Source: Bolinopsis microptera (taxonomy: Eukaryota; Ctenophora; Tentaculata; Lobata; Bolinopsidae). Taken from it: DNA of 64,000 nt. This document shows positions 11,599 through 22,043 of this stretch, piece after piece. A program made the translations under genes and the position numbers. Within the stretch, counting starts at the first letter, position 1, and every line of letters begins with the position of its first letter. The notes beneath the pieces are model-generated. The model was not told the DNA's origin, searched no databases, and saw only the letters and a program-made list of their open reading frames with translations. Location of the stretch: NCBI RefSeq assembly GCF_026151205.1, contig NC_087083.1, forward strand, positions 3,824,460 to 3,888,459, read 5' to 3'.

Positions 11599-11761
11599 AA
11601 AAGACGTTGCTTTAAGCTGTAACACAATGTTTGATAATTGGATATGCCTCAAATTATTTTTCGGACAGATTCTTTGAAAATTTATCAGTAAGCTTACCAA
11701 TTTTTGTTAAAATTGGACTGAGGGAAGGTTATTTAATGTGCATTTGTTCGAAGAAATTGTT
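11599..11761 (+). repeat. Right piece of dispersed repeat R1
   Basis: After the target duplication AAAAGACG (11599-11606) the sequence follows R1 (compare 15972-16125 and 20565-20720), with shared strings GTAAGCTTACCAATTTTTGTT and TTGGATATGC. Similarity fades near 11761. A fragment of another repeat, carrying CAGCCTGTCAT and GAGGTCCCCAGG, follows at about 11778-11870. Confidence 0.75.
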
Positions 11762-11939
11762 ATTTGCTGCTCAGAGTCAGCCTGTCATAAGTAATAAGTC
11801 ATTCCGCCTAATCTCTATTTCATGATTATGAACATAAATATACATGTAATAGCCTGAGGTCCCCAGGTAATCTAGGTAAACTATAGGTAAAAATATAATA
11901 TTAATCATAGGCTAAAATGTACTAATCTTTGTATTCTAA

Positions 11940-12206
11940 ATGGGGAAAAAGAAGAAACATTGTCAGTCAGTCGAGAAAATTGTCAGTCAGGCTATATGGC
12001 AGCTTTGTAGATGTTGTGACTATGCTAGTAGTGGTCCCAGGCTTGCGACTGGAATTGCGGTGTTAAATCGATTTAATGGTATACCAACGATCCACCTCCC
12101 ACTTGTTGTTTGGTACTTAGCATTAATAGTGTTAGCTGTAGCCATTTATAGCAAGAACCTTAAAACTAAAGGGGATGACAAGGAAAAGAGGAAGGAAAAA
12201 GAATAA
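11940..12206 (+). CDS. Small one-pass membrane protein, repeat-associated, function unknown
   Basis: An 88-codon intronless ORF. It starts Met-Gly-Lys4 and has a Cys-rich middle (CRCCDY). A strong hydrophobic segment follows (about residues 50-72, LPLVVWYLALIVLAVAIY), then a very basic/acidic Lys/Glu tail. This suggests a single-pass membrane protein, but no family is recognised. The DNA from about 11865 to 12150 recurs on the minus strand at 57000-57125 plus 58741-58955, so the ORF belongs to a duplicated or mobile unit. The second copy has two extra A's after codon 3 and a LINE inserted at LNRFN. It could be a chance ORF in a repeat, although its membrane segment is convincing. Confidence 0.4.
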   Translation: MGKKKKHCQSVEKIVSQAIWQLCRCCDYASSGPRLATGIAVLNRFNGIPTIHLPLVVWYLALIVLAVAIYSKNLKTKGDDKEKRKEKE

Positions 12207-12753
12207 CGGAACAAACAATTAATTAAAGTATTTATAGGAGCATTAGATATTGTAATTACAAGCTTCAATAATAAATCACTGACTAAAACTTCTAATTAAA
12301 ATGACACTTGGTACGCTCGCCCATTTTCACTGGTCAGTCTGAACTTCGGTTTAGCACGTTGTACACTTATTCACCTAATTTTAAGGAAATAAGTATAAGC
12401 TCTATTTTGAATATTTATCTATGATATTTTAATTTTGTGTGAGTTTTGACTTTTCATAAATAATAATTATGTCATATATTTTGAGTAAACATTGGCTGGT
12501 AATACAGGCCTAGCCCCCAACTAAAGCATTAAATTGCTTTATATCAGATCTACTGATTTACTCAAAACTAGTTTGTTATATTATTATTGTTAGGTCAATA
12601 ATACAGTAGTTTTTAACTGATATGCATGGAGTTCAAGAAAGCTGGATTTAATTTTTAAATGATTTGTTAAATTTTCTTGACGCACCAAGGTCAGTTTAGC
12701 CTTCCGCTTCGAATTTCGTTTAATATAATTTTTATGAATTTCCACTTTTCAGA
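12207..12753 (+). other. AT-rich upstream region of the aerolysin-like gene
   Basis: No ORF or repeat recognised. A TTTTCAG acceptor immediately before the ATG (12744-12752) suggests that the 5' UTR is spliced and its first exon lies somewhere in this stretch. No promoter element could be fixed. Confidence 0.4.
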
Positions 12754-15700
12754 ATGAACATGTCTACAATGATCACTGCTTTGGCGCTTTTGGCAGTCAG
12801 TGCAGTTTCTGGAAAAGGTAGGAAAACAGCCAAATAATGTTTGTTGTTTTAAAATTTGATAATCATATCTTTAAGGGGCCGGGGGGGGGGGGGGTCTTCA
12901 TCAATATTATCTCGAAATTGATTTTATAGTTGTTTCTGATAAAGGGGAGTGATATCTTTCAGCTGTTTTTGGTCCCATGGAAAAGTATTTTTCCTAGCCA
13001 AAATTATCGCCAGCCAAAGGTCAGCGCTTATGTGTAATTGTATTGCGCGAGCGATTTTCAATCGCGCGCCCTAAAAATCGAGTCTAAAAATCTATCTTCT
13101 CCTACATTTTTAAAGCAATCACCCTGAAACTTTCAAGATGTGTTCTATGGAGTATGGATCATTTAGAGGATATCTGTCGAGCCGAATTTTGAGATAGGCC
13201 TTAGAAGATTTTTATTCAATTTTGAAAATCTTAAACCTCATTTTTTGACGATTTTTTCAGGTCCAAGATTTTCAAAATTGAATAAAAAATCTTCTAAGGC
13301 CTATCTCTAAATTCGGATTCAGGGTTGGCATACTGATGAATCCTAATAGGACGAAACACTGTGTCTATGGATAAATATATATATACATATAATACATATA
13401 TAATGTTTGAAAAGCATTAATATGTATAAATATTAATGATTTTCAAACAAAGTTACAACGAATTCTTCATGTAGTGCATCCTTGGTTTGGACAGGATATG
13501 CCCGTTTAAAATATTTCCATCACGTTACGTTCGGCTTATTTTTCAGACCCCGAATGTCCTGCTTCCCATCCCAACGCATACAGTGACGGACGGTACTGTT
13601 GTAAATCGAACAAGGAGAAGTACTACGGTCCACTTGGTAGCAAGTGTGATGGCAGTGTGATTCAGAGAGACAGTAAATGCTGCGAGGGAGACCAGTACAC
13701 GAGGTGTCGCAGTGGAAACTGCCAAAGTTACTCGGGTGGGTGATTTTGAATTCATTAAATCAATTTTAAGAATTATTGATATCAATAATGAACCTTGACG
13801 AATTTTCTTTAAAACATCAAAAAGTTACCAAAAAACTGATTCCTAGCACGAAGTTGAACCAAATGAAATTGCAAACTTGCGACTTTAGCAAGGTTAATTT
13901 TTTCCCTACTCTTGCCGAAGGCAAAAAGATCGTAGGGAATAAGTAATCGGGTTTAGATATATGAGGTGGCCCGATGGACCTGCGATGACGACAAAAGTCT
14001 GCTCCTTCGCAATACAGACCACTTCCCTATAATTATGTGTATTGGAAGCGTCTGTTATGCTGCGCGCGACCCTACTAGCCACGTGTTAATTAATTACAGT
14101 GAAGTACCTCCTTCGCAAAGTTATTTTCCGCAATTTTCTGGATTTATTTATTGTTGATGCGCGCGGCGCTACATTGCATGGTCAAATAAATCGTATGTAA
14201 ATATGCTGCTGCACTTTTTTCCAGTCACACTTTTCACTCGAAAGAATTGATTATAGTTATACAAGATACAAGTACATCGTAGGGAAAATGGCTCTTACTA
14301 AATCGCTCGCCCAAAAATTTCAAGTGACCTTGGTTTTTTTGGATTTGCAACCGTACAAAACGGTTTTACATAAACTCTAATCCCAACCCTAACCCTAACC
14401 ATAACCCCGAAGCTATCCATAATCTTAACCACAACTCTAACCCTACCCGAGCCCTAAATAATCGAATTCACGTTTTACTAGCCTGTCACGTGACCAAAAC
14501 GGTTTTTTGCCCATAACTCTCCAGAGAAGCATTTTAATCCTACGTCATGGGGGGTGATTCGGAATCAGCGTCCAAAAATACACCGATCTAGATCACTTTC
14601 ATGCCCAAAGGGCCTTCTCACAAGAATTTTCTTAAAATTGGGCGAGCGATTTAGTAGGAGCGAGGGAAAATGGATCGTGCGTGGTTTATATATTAACCGC
14701 GGCGAAATTCTTATTATAAATGCAGATTAAAATTGTTTTTCAACATTTGTATTTAAATACACAAACAGGAGAACCTCTCGAATGTCCTGCTTCCCATCCT
14801 AACGCATACAGTAACGGACGGTACTGTTGTAAATCGAACAAGGAGAAGTACTACGGTCCACATGGTAGCAAGTGTGATGGCAGTGTGATTCAGAGAGACA
14901 GTGAATGCTGCGAGGGAGACCAGCACACGACGTGTCCCAATGGAAACTGCCAAAGTTACTCGGGTGGGTGATTTTGGATTCATTAAATCAATTTTAAGAA
15001 TCATTGATATCAATAATATAATGAACCTTATATAATGAACCTTGACGAATTTTCTTTAAAACATCAAAAATTTACCAAAAAACTGATTCCTAGCACGAAG
15101 TTGAACCAAATGAAATTGCAAACTTGCAATTTTAGAAACAAGAAAGGTTAATTTTTATAAACGCAGATTAAAATTGTATTTCAACATTTGTATTTAAATA
15201 AACAAACAGGAGAACCTCTCGAATGTCCTGCTTCCCATCCCAACGCATACAGTAACGGACGGTACTGTTGTAAATCGAACAAGGAGAAGTACTACGGTCC
15301 ACATGGTAGCAAGTGTGATGGCAGTGTGATTCAGAGAGACAGTGAATGCTGCGAGGGAGACCAGCACACGACGTGTCCCAATGGAAACTGCCAAAGTTAC
15401 TCGGGTGGGTGATTTTTGATTCATTAAATCAATTTTAAGAATCATTGATATCAATAATGAACCTTGACGAATTTTCTTTAAAACACAAAAAATTTATTAA
15501 AAAACTGATTCCTAGCACGAAGTTGAACCAAATGAAATCGCAAACTTGCGATTTTAGCATTGACTGTAATTGTTAATGGTCTGGCCCGGCGCGCGCTATT
15601 TCGTAGTAGGGGGTGCACCATAAAAATAAACTTGCTCGGATTTTAAAAATTTTTGTACCATTGTTTTCTAGAGACTGTGAGAATTTTCACAGTACCAAAT

Positions 15701-18700
15701 TTGTCATACCTTTTTGGAAAGATCAGTGAGTTTCGCCTAGGTGCCATATTTGATGGTGCGCGGCTTTTGGAGCAAAATTAGCTGTAAAAGTCGCGTAATT
15801 TGACCAAATTTGACCAAATTCGTTGATTTTTGTCGTATTATTTGGATATATCTTCAGTTCCTTGAATGAGATCATTCTGAAAATTGGCGACGACCTTCCA
15901 ATAGGGCTGTCACAACTGTTCGAAAAATTTGGTGGATATCGGAGTTGATATAGTGATCAAAATGGGGCAAAATACGCTGCTTTTAGCTGTAACATTATGT
16001 CTGATGGTTGGATATGCTTTAAACTTTTCGGACACCTTCCTTGTAAGTCTATAAGTAAGCTTACCAATTTTTGTTGCAATTGGAGGTCGGGAAGGATACT
16101 TAATATCTATTTGTTTGAAGAAAATTGTGCTGGCCGAAATTAGCGCTAAAAAACCATCCTACAGTCGGCACGCGCGGCTCACTGTCGATGGCGCACTACC
16201 TATTCGTAGCACTTGCCGTCGAGAAGAAAGCGGCGCGCGCTACTTCGAAGAAATTTAGACGAGTAACATCCGTCAATTTTAGCAAGGTTAATTTTTTCCC
16301 GATCCATGACTCAAAATGCCGAAGGCACAAAAGAGTCAAGGACAAGGGTTAGCAAACGAGTTTTTAAAATATGGTATTGGTACCTTTGCGCCCGTGCGCG
16401 CGTGCCTGCGAGCGTACATACGTGCCCGCGCGCCAATATGCCGCCCACGTTCTTAACTACCCTGCACAACGTTATTTTGCGAGATATTCTGAATTAAATA
16501 ATTGTTGTCGCTCGGCGCTGAACTGACCAAGTAAATTGTTAATTTCACTTTTTAGGTTTACAACCTACCAGGACGCGCGCCGAGTTGAAACAAATATTTT
16601 ACGAGTATCACCCGTTAAATTTCAACATGTTATGTCGTGTACGTACGTATCCCACTAAGCACTGTACTTATTGATAGCATATTGTTAATGTTAATGTTAT
16701 TATTGTTAGTATCACTATTTTGCACAGATCCACGCTGGTTGCATAAATAGTCTATGCAATAAGCGCCATGAGTTGGCACAGAATTTTTTGTCTCTGATTT
16801 TGATAAATTTGGTACCAAAAGTTGCCTCTAAGTGTGAATAATGCAAATTCACCGTGTAGCAAAATAACGTCGAGCTATATGTGGGCCTCCTGTGCATTAC
16901 AAGAATGTACAAAGGACGAAAAATGGGTAATTTATTGCTTAAAATGCCTATAACTCCTAAAATATTGAATATTTTGAAATAATTATTACAGTATCGTAAT
17001 GAACTTAGTCAGACGCAACTTTTGGTACCAAAATTATAATATTTTAAGCACCAAATTTTTCAAAAATTTGTTCAAAATTTCACACAAGGGGGGACCCTTG
17101 TGTTCAGATTGAAAAATTTTGAGAATAATTTTCCTTTAAATCTTAAAATATTAGTACTAAAAGTTTCGTCTCGATGAGCTGATTACGATGCCATAATAAT
17201 TATGTGATAATAACTGAAAATGTGAAAGTTATAGGCCAAAAACTAAAAATTTGCGCAAAAAAAGCACGCGCGGCAAACAAGCGCCGTGTAGCATTTTTAG
17301 CGAAAATTGCTACACGGTGGATTTATTTTATTCACATTTTTAGACAAATTTTGGTACCAAATTTATCGAAATCGGAGAAAAAAAGTTCTGTGCTCGCGCT
17401 TGGCGCTTATTACACTGACTAAAACAATAAAATTAAACAATAAACATATGGTTAGTGTTACACGATTTTCAACTTCAATATGGAATTAACTGGGTGGCGC
17501 TCGGCCTGTCACTCCGCTGGCGCTATTATATCTGCATACTTATAAACAGCAAAGACTGGGGACCCAGGTTATATTGAATATAATAAAATAAGCCATTACG
17601 GATCGGGAAATTGAGCGGCAATCCACAAAAGAAAAGCGGCCGCATTTCTTGTTATAATTGCAGATTAAAATTGTATTTCAACATTTGTATTTAAATACAC
17701 AAACAGGAGAACCTCTCGAATGTCCTGCTTCCCATCCCTACGCCTACAGTGACGGACAGTACTGTTGTAAATCGAACAAGGAAAAGTACTACGGTCCACA
17801 GGGTAGCAAGTGTGATGGCAGTGTGATTCAGAGAGACAGTAAATGCTGCGAGGGAGACCAGTACAGGACGTGTCCCAATGGAAACTGTGAGAACTACCAA
17901 GGTGCGAGTGACCTTAGAAGTGTTAAAACAATTTAAAGAATCGTATATATATAAATAGTTTGTAGCTGTACTTCTACAAATTAAAAACCTGTATTGAAAT
18001 ATAAATATAATAAATATATACACTATGTATTCCTCGATATTATTCCTTATTACTTTTCTTATCAATCTCACAAAATGAGTATTTTAGCAGTTTGTGAGAT
18101 TTAGCTTCACTGTAAGTAAAATAAGTTCATTCTATTAAAACGCATTAATTTAAAAAACTCTTTTTTAAAGAGGTCTGTGGATGTGACAACATCAATGGCG
18201 ATGACTACGAAGCTACTGACATCGAATACGACATGGATAATAAAATTGTTACTGCAGTTCGGCCTGATTTCATTGTGTAAGTTTCGCAGTTTACGAAATA
18301 GTGAAATCGAATTAATTACTGTCAGACTTTATATAATTGTTTAATCACTTATTACATTTATATGTAATAAGGTTATACAAAAATTACAAATCGGTTCAAA
18401 TTTCAGTAATAAGGAGTTGACAAATAGAGGTAGCAGAGATCTGGTAGTCCCATTGTCCCAACAAGTTGAGGTTTGGAAGATGATGGAGTTCTCCCATACT
18501 TCTGGTGCCACCGTCAAAGTAGGCACCTCATTCAATGTTGGAGTTCCAGGATTAGGCGGTGTTGGTGTTTCTGCTGAAGTTAGCGGATCATATTCGTTCA
18601 GTTCAGGTAACAAGCGTAATTTAATGAACCTTATATTATTTTCAAAGCGCTTAAAATCCAATTTTCTTTTACTTTTACTTTTAGCTAGATACGTATTATG

Positions 18701-19329
18701 TATTATGCTAGCATAATCACTTAGTCATTAGTTTGAATTTTCAATCTACAAGATCGTGCTAACAAACTTCATTTCCTCTTTTCGCCAACTTACCACACCT
18801 ATACAATAACTATTTTATGTGCTGATAATCTATTTTGCAGGGGAGCAAACAACTACAAAAAAAATTATAACGGTGAAGTTTTCGTGCACCGCTCCGCCTA
18901 AGAAGAGGGCGGTATGCAATGCTATGATGCGCAAGGACAAGGTTTCCATTCCTTATGTGATGACATGGACTCACAAAAGATTGAACGGTGCGTTAGATTA
19001 AATACTACGCAAATCCATAGTAAGGTCAAGCTGTGTTTTACAAATTCAAGACGCCCGAACAGCTGGAAGTCTTAATTAATTTTATTGACAATCCTACGCT
19101 ATCTAAGCTTAAATTCAAAATGCATGAACAGGACCGTTTTTGTTTTCAACTACTTAGAATTTAAATATTGTTAGTTTGATATTTTTTAGGTTGCACTTGC
19201 ACAGAAGAGGGATTGTTTGAAGAATTGGTGTCTAACAATGTTGAAATGGATGTTCAAGAGTACGACCTCAACACGAAGAAAATGATTCGAACAAAGCGTG
19301 AGGAAATCCTCGACCTCCAGACAATTTGA
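12754..19329 (+). CDS. Secreted aerolysin-like beta-pore-forming protein with cassette exons
   Basis: Gene read from splice sites and phase. Exons: 12754-12817 (signal peptide, MNMSTMITALALLAVSAVSG), cassettes A 13547-13735, B 14769-14963, C 15210-15404 and D 17707-17901, then 18171-18276, 18407-18606, 18841-18987 and 19190-19329 (stop TGA 19327-19329). All junctions keep one frame: 281 residues with cassette A alone, 476 with all four. The exons at 18407 and 18841 show the family signature of an ETX/MTX2-aerolysin module: an alternating Ser/Thr/Val strand, a Gly/Val-rich amphipathic loop (GVPGLGGVGV), then a Thr-rich strand. The short C-terminal exon has a Cys-x-Cys and a charged end. The protein is presumably secreted and oligomerises in membranes (defence, prey capture or vesicle roles are all known in animals). 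AATAAA lies at 19474-19479. Which cassettes are spliced together is unknown. Confidence 0.82.
13181..13316. repeat. Long hairpin in intron 1 of the aerolysin-like gene
   Basis: An arm at 13181-13234 (with GAGATAGGCCTTAGAAGATT) is nearly perfectly inverted at 13265-13316 around a ~30-base loop. As RNA it would fold into a ~50-bp stem. It may be a foldback transposon remnant. Confidence 0.8.
13547..13735 (+). CDS. Cassette exon A, cysteine-rich module
   Basis: 63 codons, phase 1 at both ends (TTTTTCAG acceptor; donor G|GTGGGT). It encodes an eight-cysteine module with the pattern ECP, YCC, SKCDG, KCCEG, two more Cys and an aromatic Tyr pair before the donor. It differs from B-D at its start (DPE instead of GEPLE) and lacks the 50-base conserved flank that precedes B-D. 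It is probably the ancestral or default module. Confidence 0.8.
14298..14654. mobile_element. TA-flanked MITE with telomere-like repeats, copy 1
   Basis: The ends CTAAATCGCTCGCCC and GGGCGAGCGATTTAG are inverted repeats flanked by TA on both sides (14296-14297, 14655-14656), as in Tc1/mariner-type insertions. The inside holds degenerate CCCTAA repeats (14381-14456). A second copy in the opposite orientation lies at 20810-21149. It sits in the intron between cassettes A and B. Confidence 0.82.
14769..14963 (+). CDS. Cassette exon B, cysteine-rich module
   Basis: 65 codons, phase 1 to phase 1 (AAACAG acceptor, G|GTGGGT donor). It holds the same eight cysteines as A, with CPNGNC at the end. The exon and its flanks (about 14713-15120) are nearly identical to cassette C and its flanks, so B and C arose by recent tandem duplication. 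Either can be skipped without breaking the frame. Confidence 0.8.
15210..15404 (+). CDS. Cassette exon C, cysteine-rich module
   Basis: 65 codons, phase 1 to phase 1, with the same translated module as B across nearly the whole exon. The ~50 bases before it (GCAGATTAAAATTGTATTTC) and the ~130 bases after it are shared with B. No stop or broken splice site is seen. Confidence 0.8.
15607..16201 (+). repeat. Dispersed repeat R1, complete copy 1
   Basis: A 595-bp sequence matching 20201-20794 nearly base for base, and the split copy at 1-37/11599-11761. It begins TAGGGGGTGCACCAT and ends ATGGCGCACTACC; these ends are weakly inverted, which suggests a non-autonomous DNA element. No coding frame. 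It lies in the intron between cassettes C and D and provides the empty site for the 11.5 kb insertion (about 15961-16000). Confidence 0.85.
16735..17425. repeat. Foldback region with ~110-bp inverted arms
   Basis: The left arm (about 16750-16868, with GATAAATTTGGTACCAAAA and CACCGTGTAGCA) is inverted at about 17285-17425 (TTTTGGTACCAAATTTATCG, TGCTACACGGTG). A smaller hairpin, GTGTAGCA...TGCTACAC, lies at 17286-17317. This is probably an eroded foldback or TIR element between cassettes C and D. No ORF of note. Confidence 0.65.
17707..17901 (+). CDS. Cassette exon D, cysteine-rich module
   Basis: 65 codons, phase 1 to phase 1 (AAACAG acceptor, CAAG|GTGCGA donor). It has the same eight-cysteine pattern but is the most diverged of the GEPLE-type modules (GQYCC, GPQG, CENYQ at the end). 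It lies nearest the pore-forming exons and is preceded by the same conserved ~50-bp intron end as B and C. Confidence 0.8.
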
Positions 19330-20200
19330 GAATTGCGACCGGAAGTAATAATTATTTTTATTTTGCGCTGTGGTTATATTATTATATGATTTCAGTCATA
19401 GAAGAAGCAGTATAGTACTCATGCTTTATAGTTTTATTGACACATTATCGAATTCGTTGGACATAGAAAAATCAATAAATCAAATTATAATTTTGTTTAT
19501 CAATCATGAAAATAACCCAGGTGAGTAGAGACAGTGAGGATTTCTGGAACGTTTGAGGACAAGAACATATTTAGATTAGACGATAAAAAGATTAAAAGAT
19601 TAGAAGATTTGAAGATTAGAAGATTATAAGATTTCATTTGAATTTTGATCAATTTTTCCTTCCTTTAGACTTGAGTTTTCATTCGATACTGTGACCAGTA
19701 TGTGTCCCCCTTTCCCTCTCTAACTCAAACTGGGAGGATGTATTCAATATTGTCACTTTATAACATTACATTCCAACCAAGGACTAAGCCAAACTACGCA
19801 AAATCGTGGCGAAAATCTTGAAAATAACGGCAAATTCGAAGCGAAAGATAATTTATTTGCAGAGCTCGTAAGTCTAGCTCCAGAAATTTCCACGGTTCTT
19901 CAAGTAAAAAAGTTGTTCTTAGGCACGTAGTTCTGGGACAAGTAGTCCTATCATGGCATATTATGGTTATCTGACAGAATGAGGTTTAAATCACTTTACA
20001 TTAATAACTCTGTTGAGTTATAGTGGCAAAACTATGCAGCTCAGTGGCTTTTTGTGGGCGACTTGGAGGTGGCGGCATGTTTCCAGTATTGTGGCATCCT
20101 TTGTATAAGATTTATACTATCACTATGTTCGTAGAAATATTTCCATTACCCTCATGAGCTGTTGTCCATATTGAGTTCGCTAACTAACCTATGCCTAACC
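19330..20200 (+). other. 3' flank of the aerolysin-like gene, no gene seen
   Basis: This contains the probable poly(A) signal AATAAA (19474-19479) and a short imperfect run of GATTAGAAGATT-like units (about 19575-19630). Nothing else is recognised up to the R1 repeat. Confidence 0.5.
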
Positions 20201-20794
20201 TAGGGGGTGCACCATAAAAATAAACTTGCTCGGATTTTAAAAATTTTTGTACCATTGTTTTCTAGAGACTGTGAGAAATTTCACAATACCAAATTTGTCA
20301 TACCTTTTTGGAAAGATCAGTGAGTTTTGCCTAGATGCCATATTTGATGGTGCGCGGCTTTTGGAGCAAAATTAGCTGTAAAAGTCGCGTAATTTGACCA
20401 AATTTGACCAAATTCGTTGATTTTTGTCGTATTATTTGGATATATCTTCAGTTCCTTGCATGAGATCATTCTGAAAATTGGCGACGACCTTCCAATAGGG
20501 CTTTCACAACTGTCCGAAAAATTTGGTGGATATCGGAGTTGATATAGTGATAAAAATGGGGCAAAATACGCTGCTTTTAGCTGTAACATAATGTCTGATG
20601 GTTGGATATGCTTTAAACTTTTCGGACATTTTCCTTGTAAGTCTATGAGTAAGCTTACCAATTTTTGTTGCAATCGGAGGTCGGGAAGATACTTAATATT
20701 TATTTGTTTGAAGAAAATTGTGCTGGCCGAAATTAGCGCTAAAAAACCATCCTACAGTCGGCACGCGCGGCTCACTGTCGATGGCGCACTACCT
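20201..20794 (+). repeat. Dispersed repeat R1, complete copy 2
   Basis: Same sequence as 15607-16201 with few substitutions. The 118-aa minus-strand frame over its middle is also half-present in the other copies and shows no domain, so it is treated as chance. The MITE at 20810 begins 15 bases after its end. Confidence 0.85.
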
Positions 20795-20809
20795 ACCTAA
20801 CCGCTCCTA

Positions 20810-21149
20810 CTAAATCGCTCGCCCAAATTTTGAGAAAATTCTTGTGAAAAGGCCCTTTGGGCATGATCGGTGTATTTTTGACGCTGATTTCGAATCACCC
20901 GCCATGACGTAGGGTTAAAATGCTTCCCTGGAGAGTTAAGGGCAAAAAACCGTTTTGGTCACGTGACAGGCTAGTAAAACGTGAATTCGATTATTTGGGG
21001 CTCGGGTTAGGGTTGTGGTTAAGATTATGGATAGCTTCGGGGTTATGGTTAGGGCCAGGGTTGGGATTAGGGTTTATGTAAAATCGTTTTGTACGGCTGC
21101 AAAACCAAAAAAACTAAAGTCACGTGAAATTTTTGGGCGAGCGATTTAG
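20810..21149. mobile_element. TA-flanked MITE with telomere-like repeats, copy 2
   Basis: An inverted copy of 14298-14654 with the same 15-bp ends, flanked by TA (20808-20809 and 21150-21151). Internal GGGTTAGGGTT-type repeats at about 21000-21080 correspond to the CCCTAA stretch of copy 1. Confidence 0.82.
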
Positions 21150-21289
21150 TAAAAGCCTTATTACTATTAGCTAGCATACATATAAAAATATTAAATTAGT
21201 ATAGCTGCGAATGACAGGCTGAGAGCGGCCGAGTATTGAGTAATCTTACCATGTATAAAGTTAAGCGAGACGATTAGATATATATGAAT

Positions 21290-21665
21290 GGATGGATCCG
21301 TACCATTTTACTGACACCACGGCATCAACTTTAACGCGGCTTTCCGCAAAAACCGTAAAAGATATACAACTGAAACTTTTTTGACTGGGTCAAATGTTTT
21401 AATGGCCTCCAATTCAGCATGGAAAAATAAAAAATTTGCCAAGGAAAAGGAGTGTTAGAGCCCAAAATTTGGAACCCCAAGGGGTGTCAAAAACGCGAAT
21501 TAAATAAATAATGATTATTATAGTCTCTTGAGCTCTGATCATAGGAGGGGCTAAGTGCAAAGAAACTGCTGCTCACTGCTGCTCACTGCTGCTCACTGCT
21601 GCTCACTGACAGCTTTTTTGCACTTAGCCCCGCATGTGTGATTTTGAGTCTTGACACCATTTTAG
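21290..21665. repeat. Dispersed repeat R3 with a stem-loop and 10-bp tandem
   Basis: About 21325-21540 is similar to 22170-22375 (shared TTTCCGCAAAAA, AAGATATACAACT, CCCAAAATTTGGA). Inside, GGGGCTAAGTGCAAA (21546-21560) is perfectly inverted at about 21616-21630; between them are four copies of GCTGCTCACT. The flank to 21680 resembles 22610-22665 (GACACCA(T/C)TTTAGGGT, GGTTCCTGCTA). Confidence 0.65.
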
Positions 21666-22043
21666 GGTTATGCGGGTTCCTGCTAGTAATTTAACTATAA
21701 CTAATAATTGATGTCAATTCTTCGCAACTCGGCGAGGCATGCAGTAGCGCATTTTGCCAATCTAGCGAGGTTGCGAGAAGAATAATTGAGTGCGCACGGC
21801 CCAGTAACACATCGCACTACAAAACAAAAAGCAGGGGTTCCAGAAAACTTTGCATTTTGCGCAAATTTCTTTAAAATGCTTGTAATGTATACATAAATTT
21901 TTTTAAAACTTGTAAATCTTATTATATTGAAATGCAGACGGTATATAATATGTGTTACTATTTTAATAACACCAAGACATCAACTTTAACATTAACGGGT
22001 GATACTCGTAAAATATTTGTTCCATATATCTACCGTCGACTTA

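Noticed and set aside
14381-14456. A true telomere or chromosome end
   Set aside because: The CCCTAA-like units are degenerate, short and enclosed in a TA-flanked MITE that occurs twice.
20317-20673. 118-aa minus-strand ORF in R1
   Set aside because: Not maintained in the other R1 copies and no recognisable motif.
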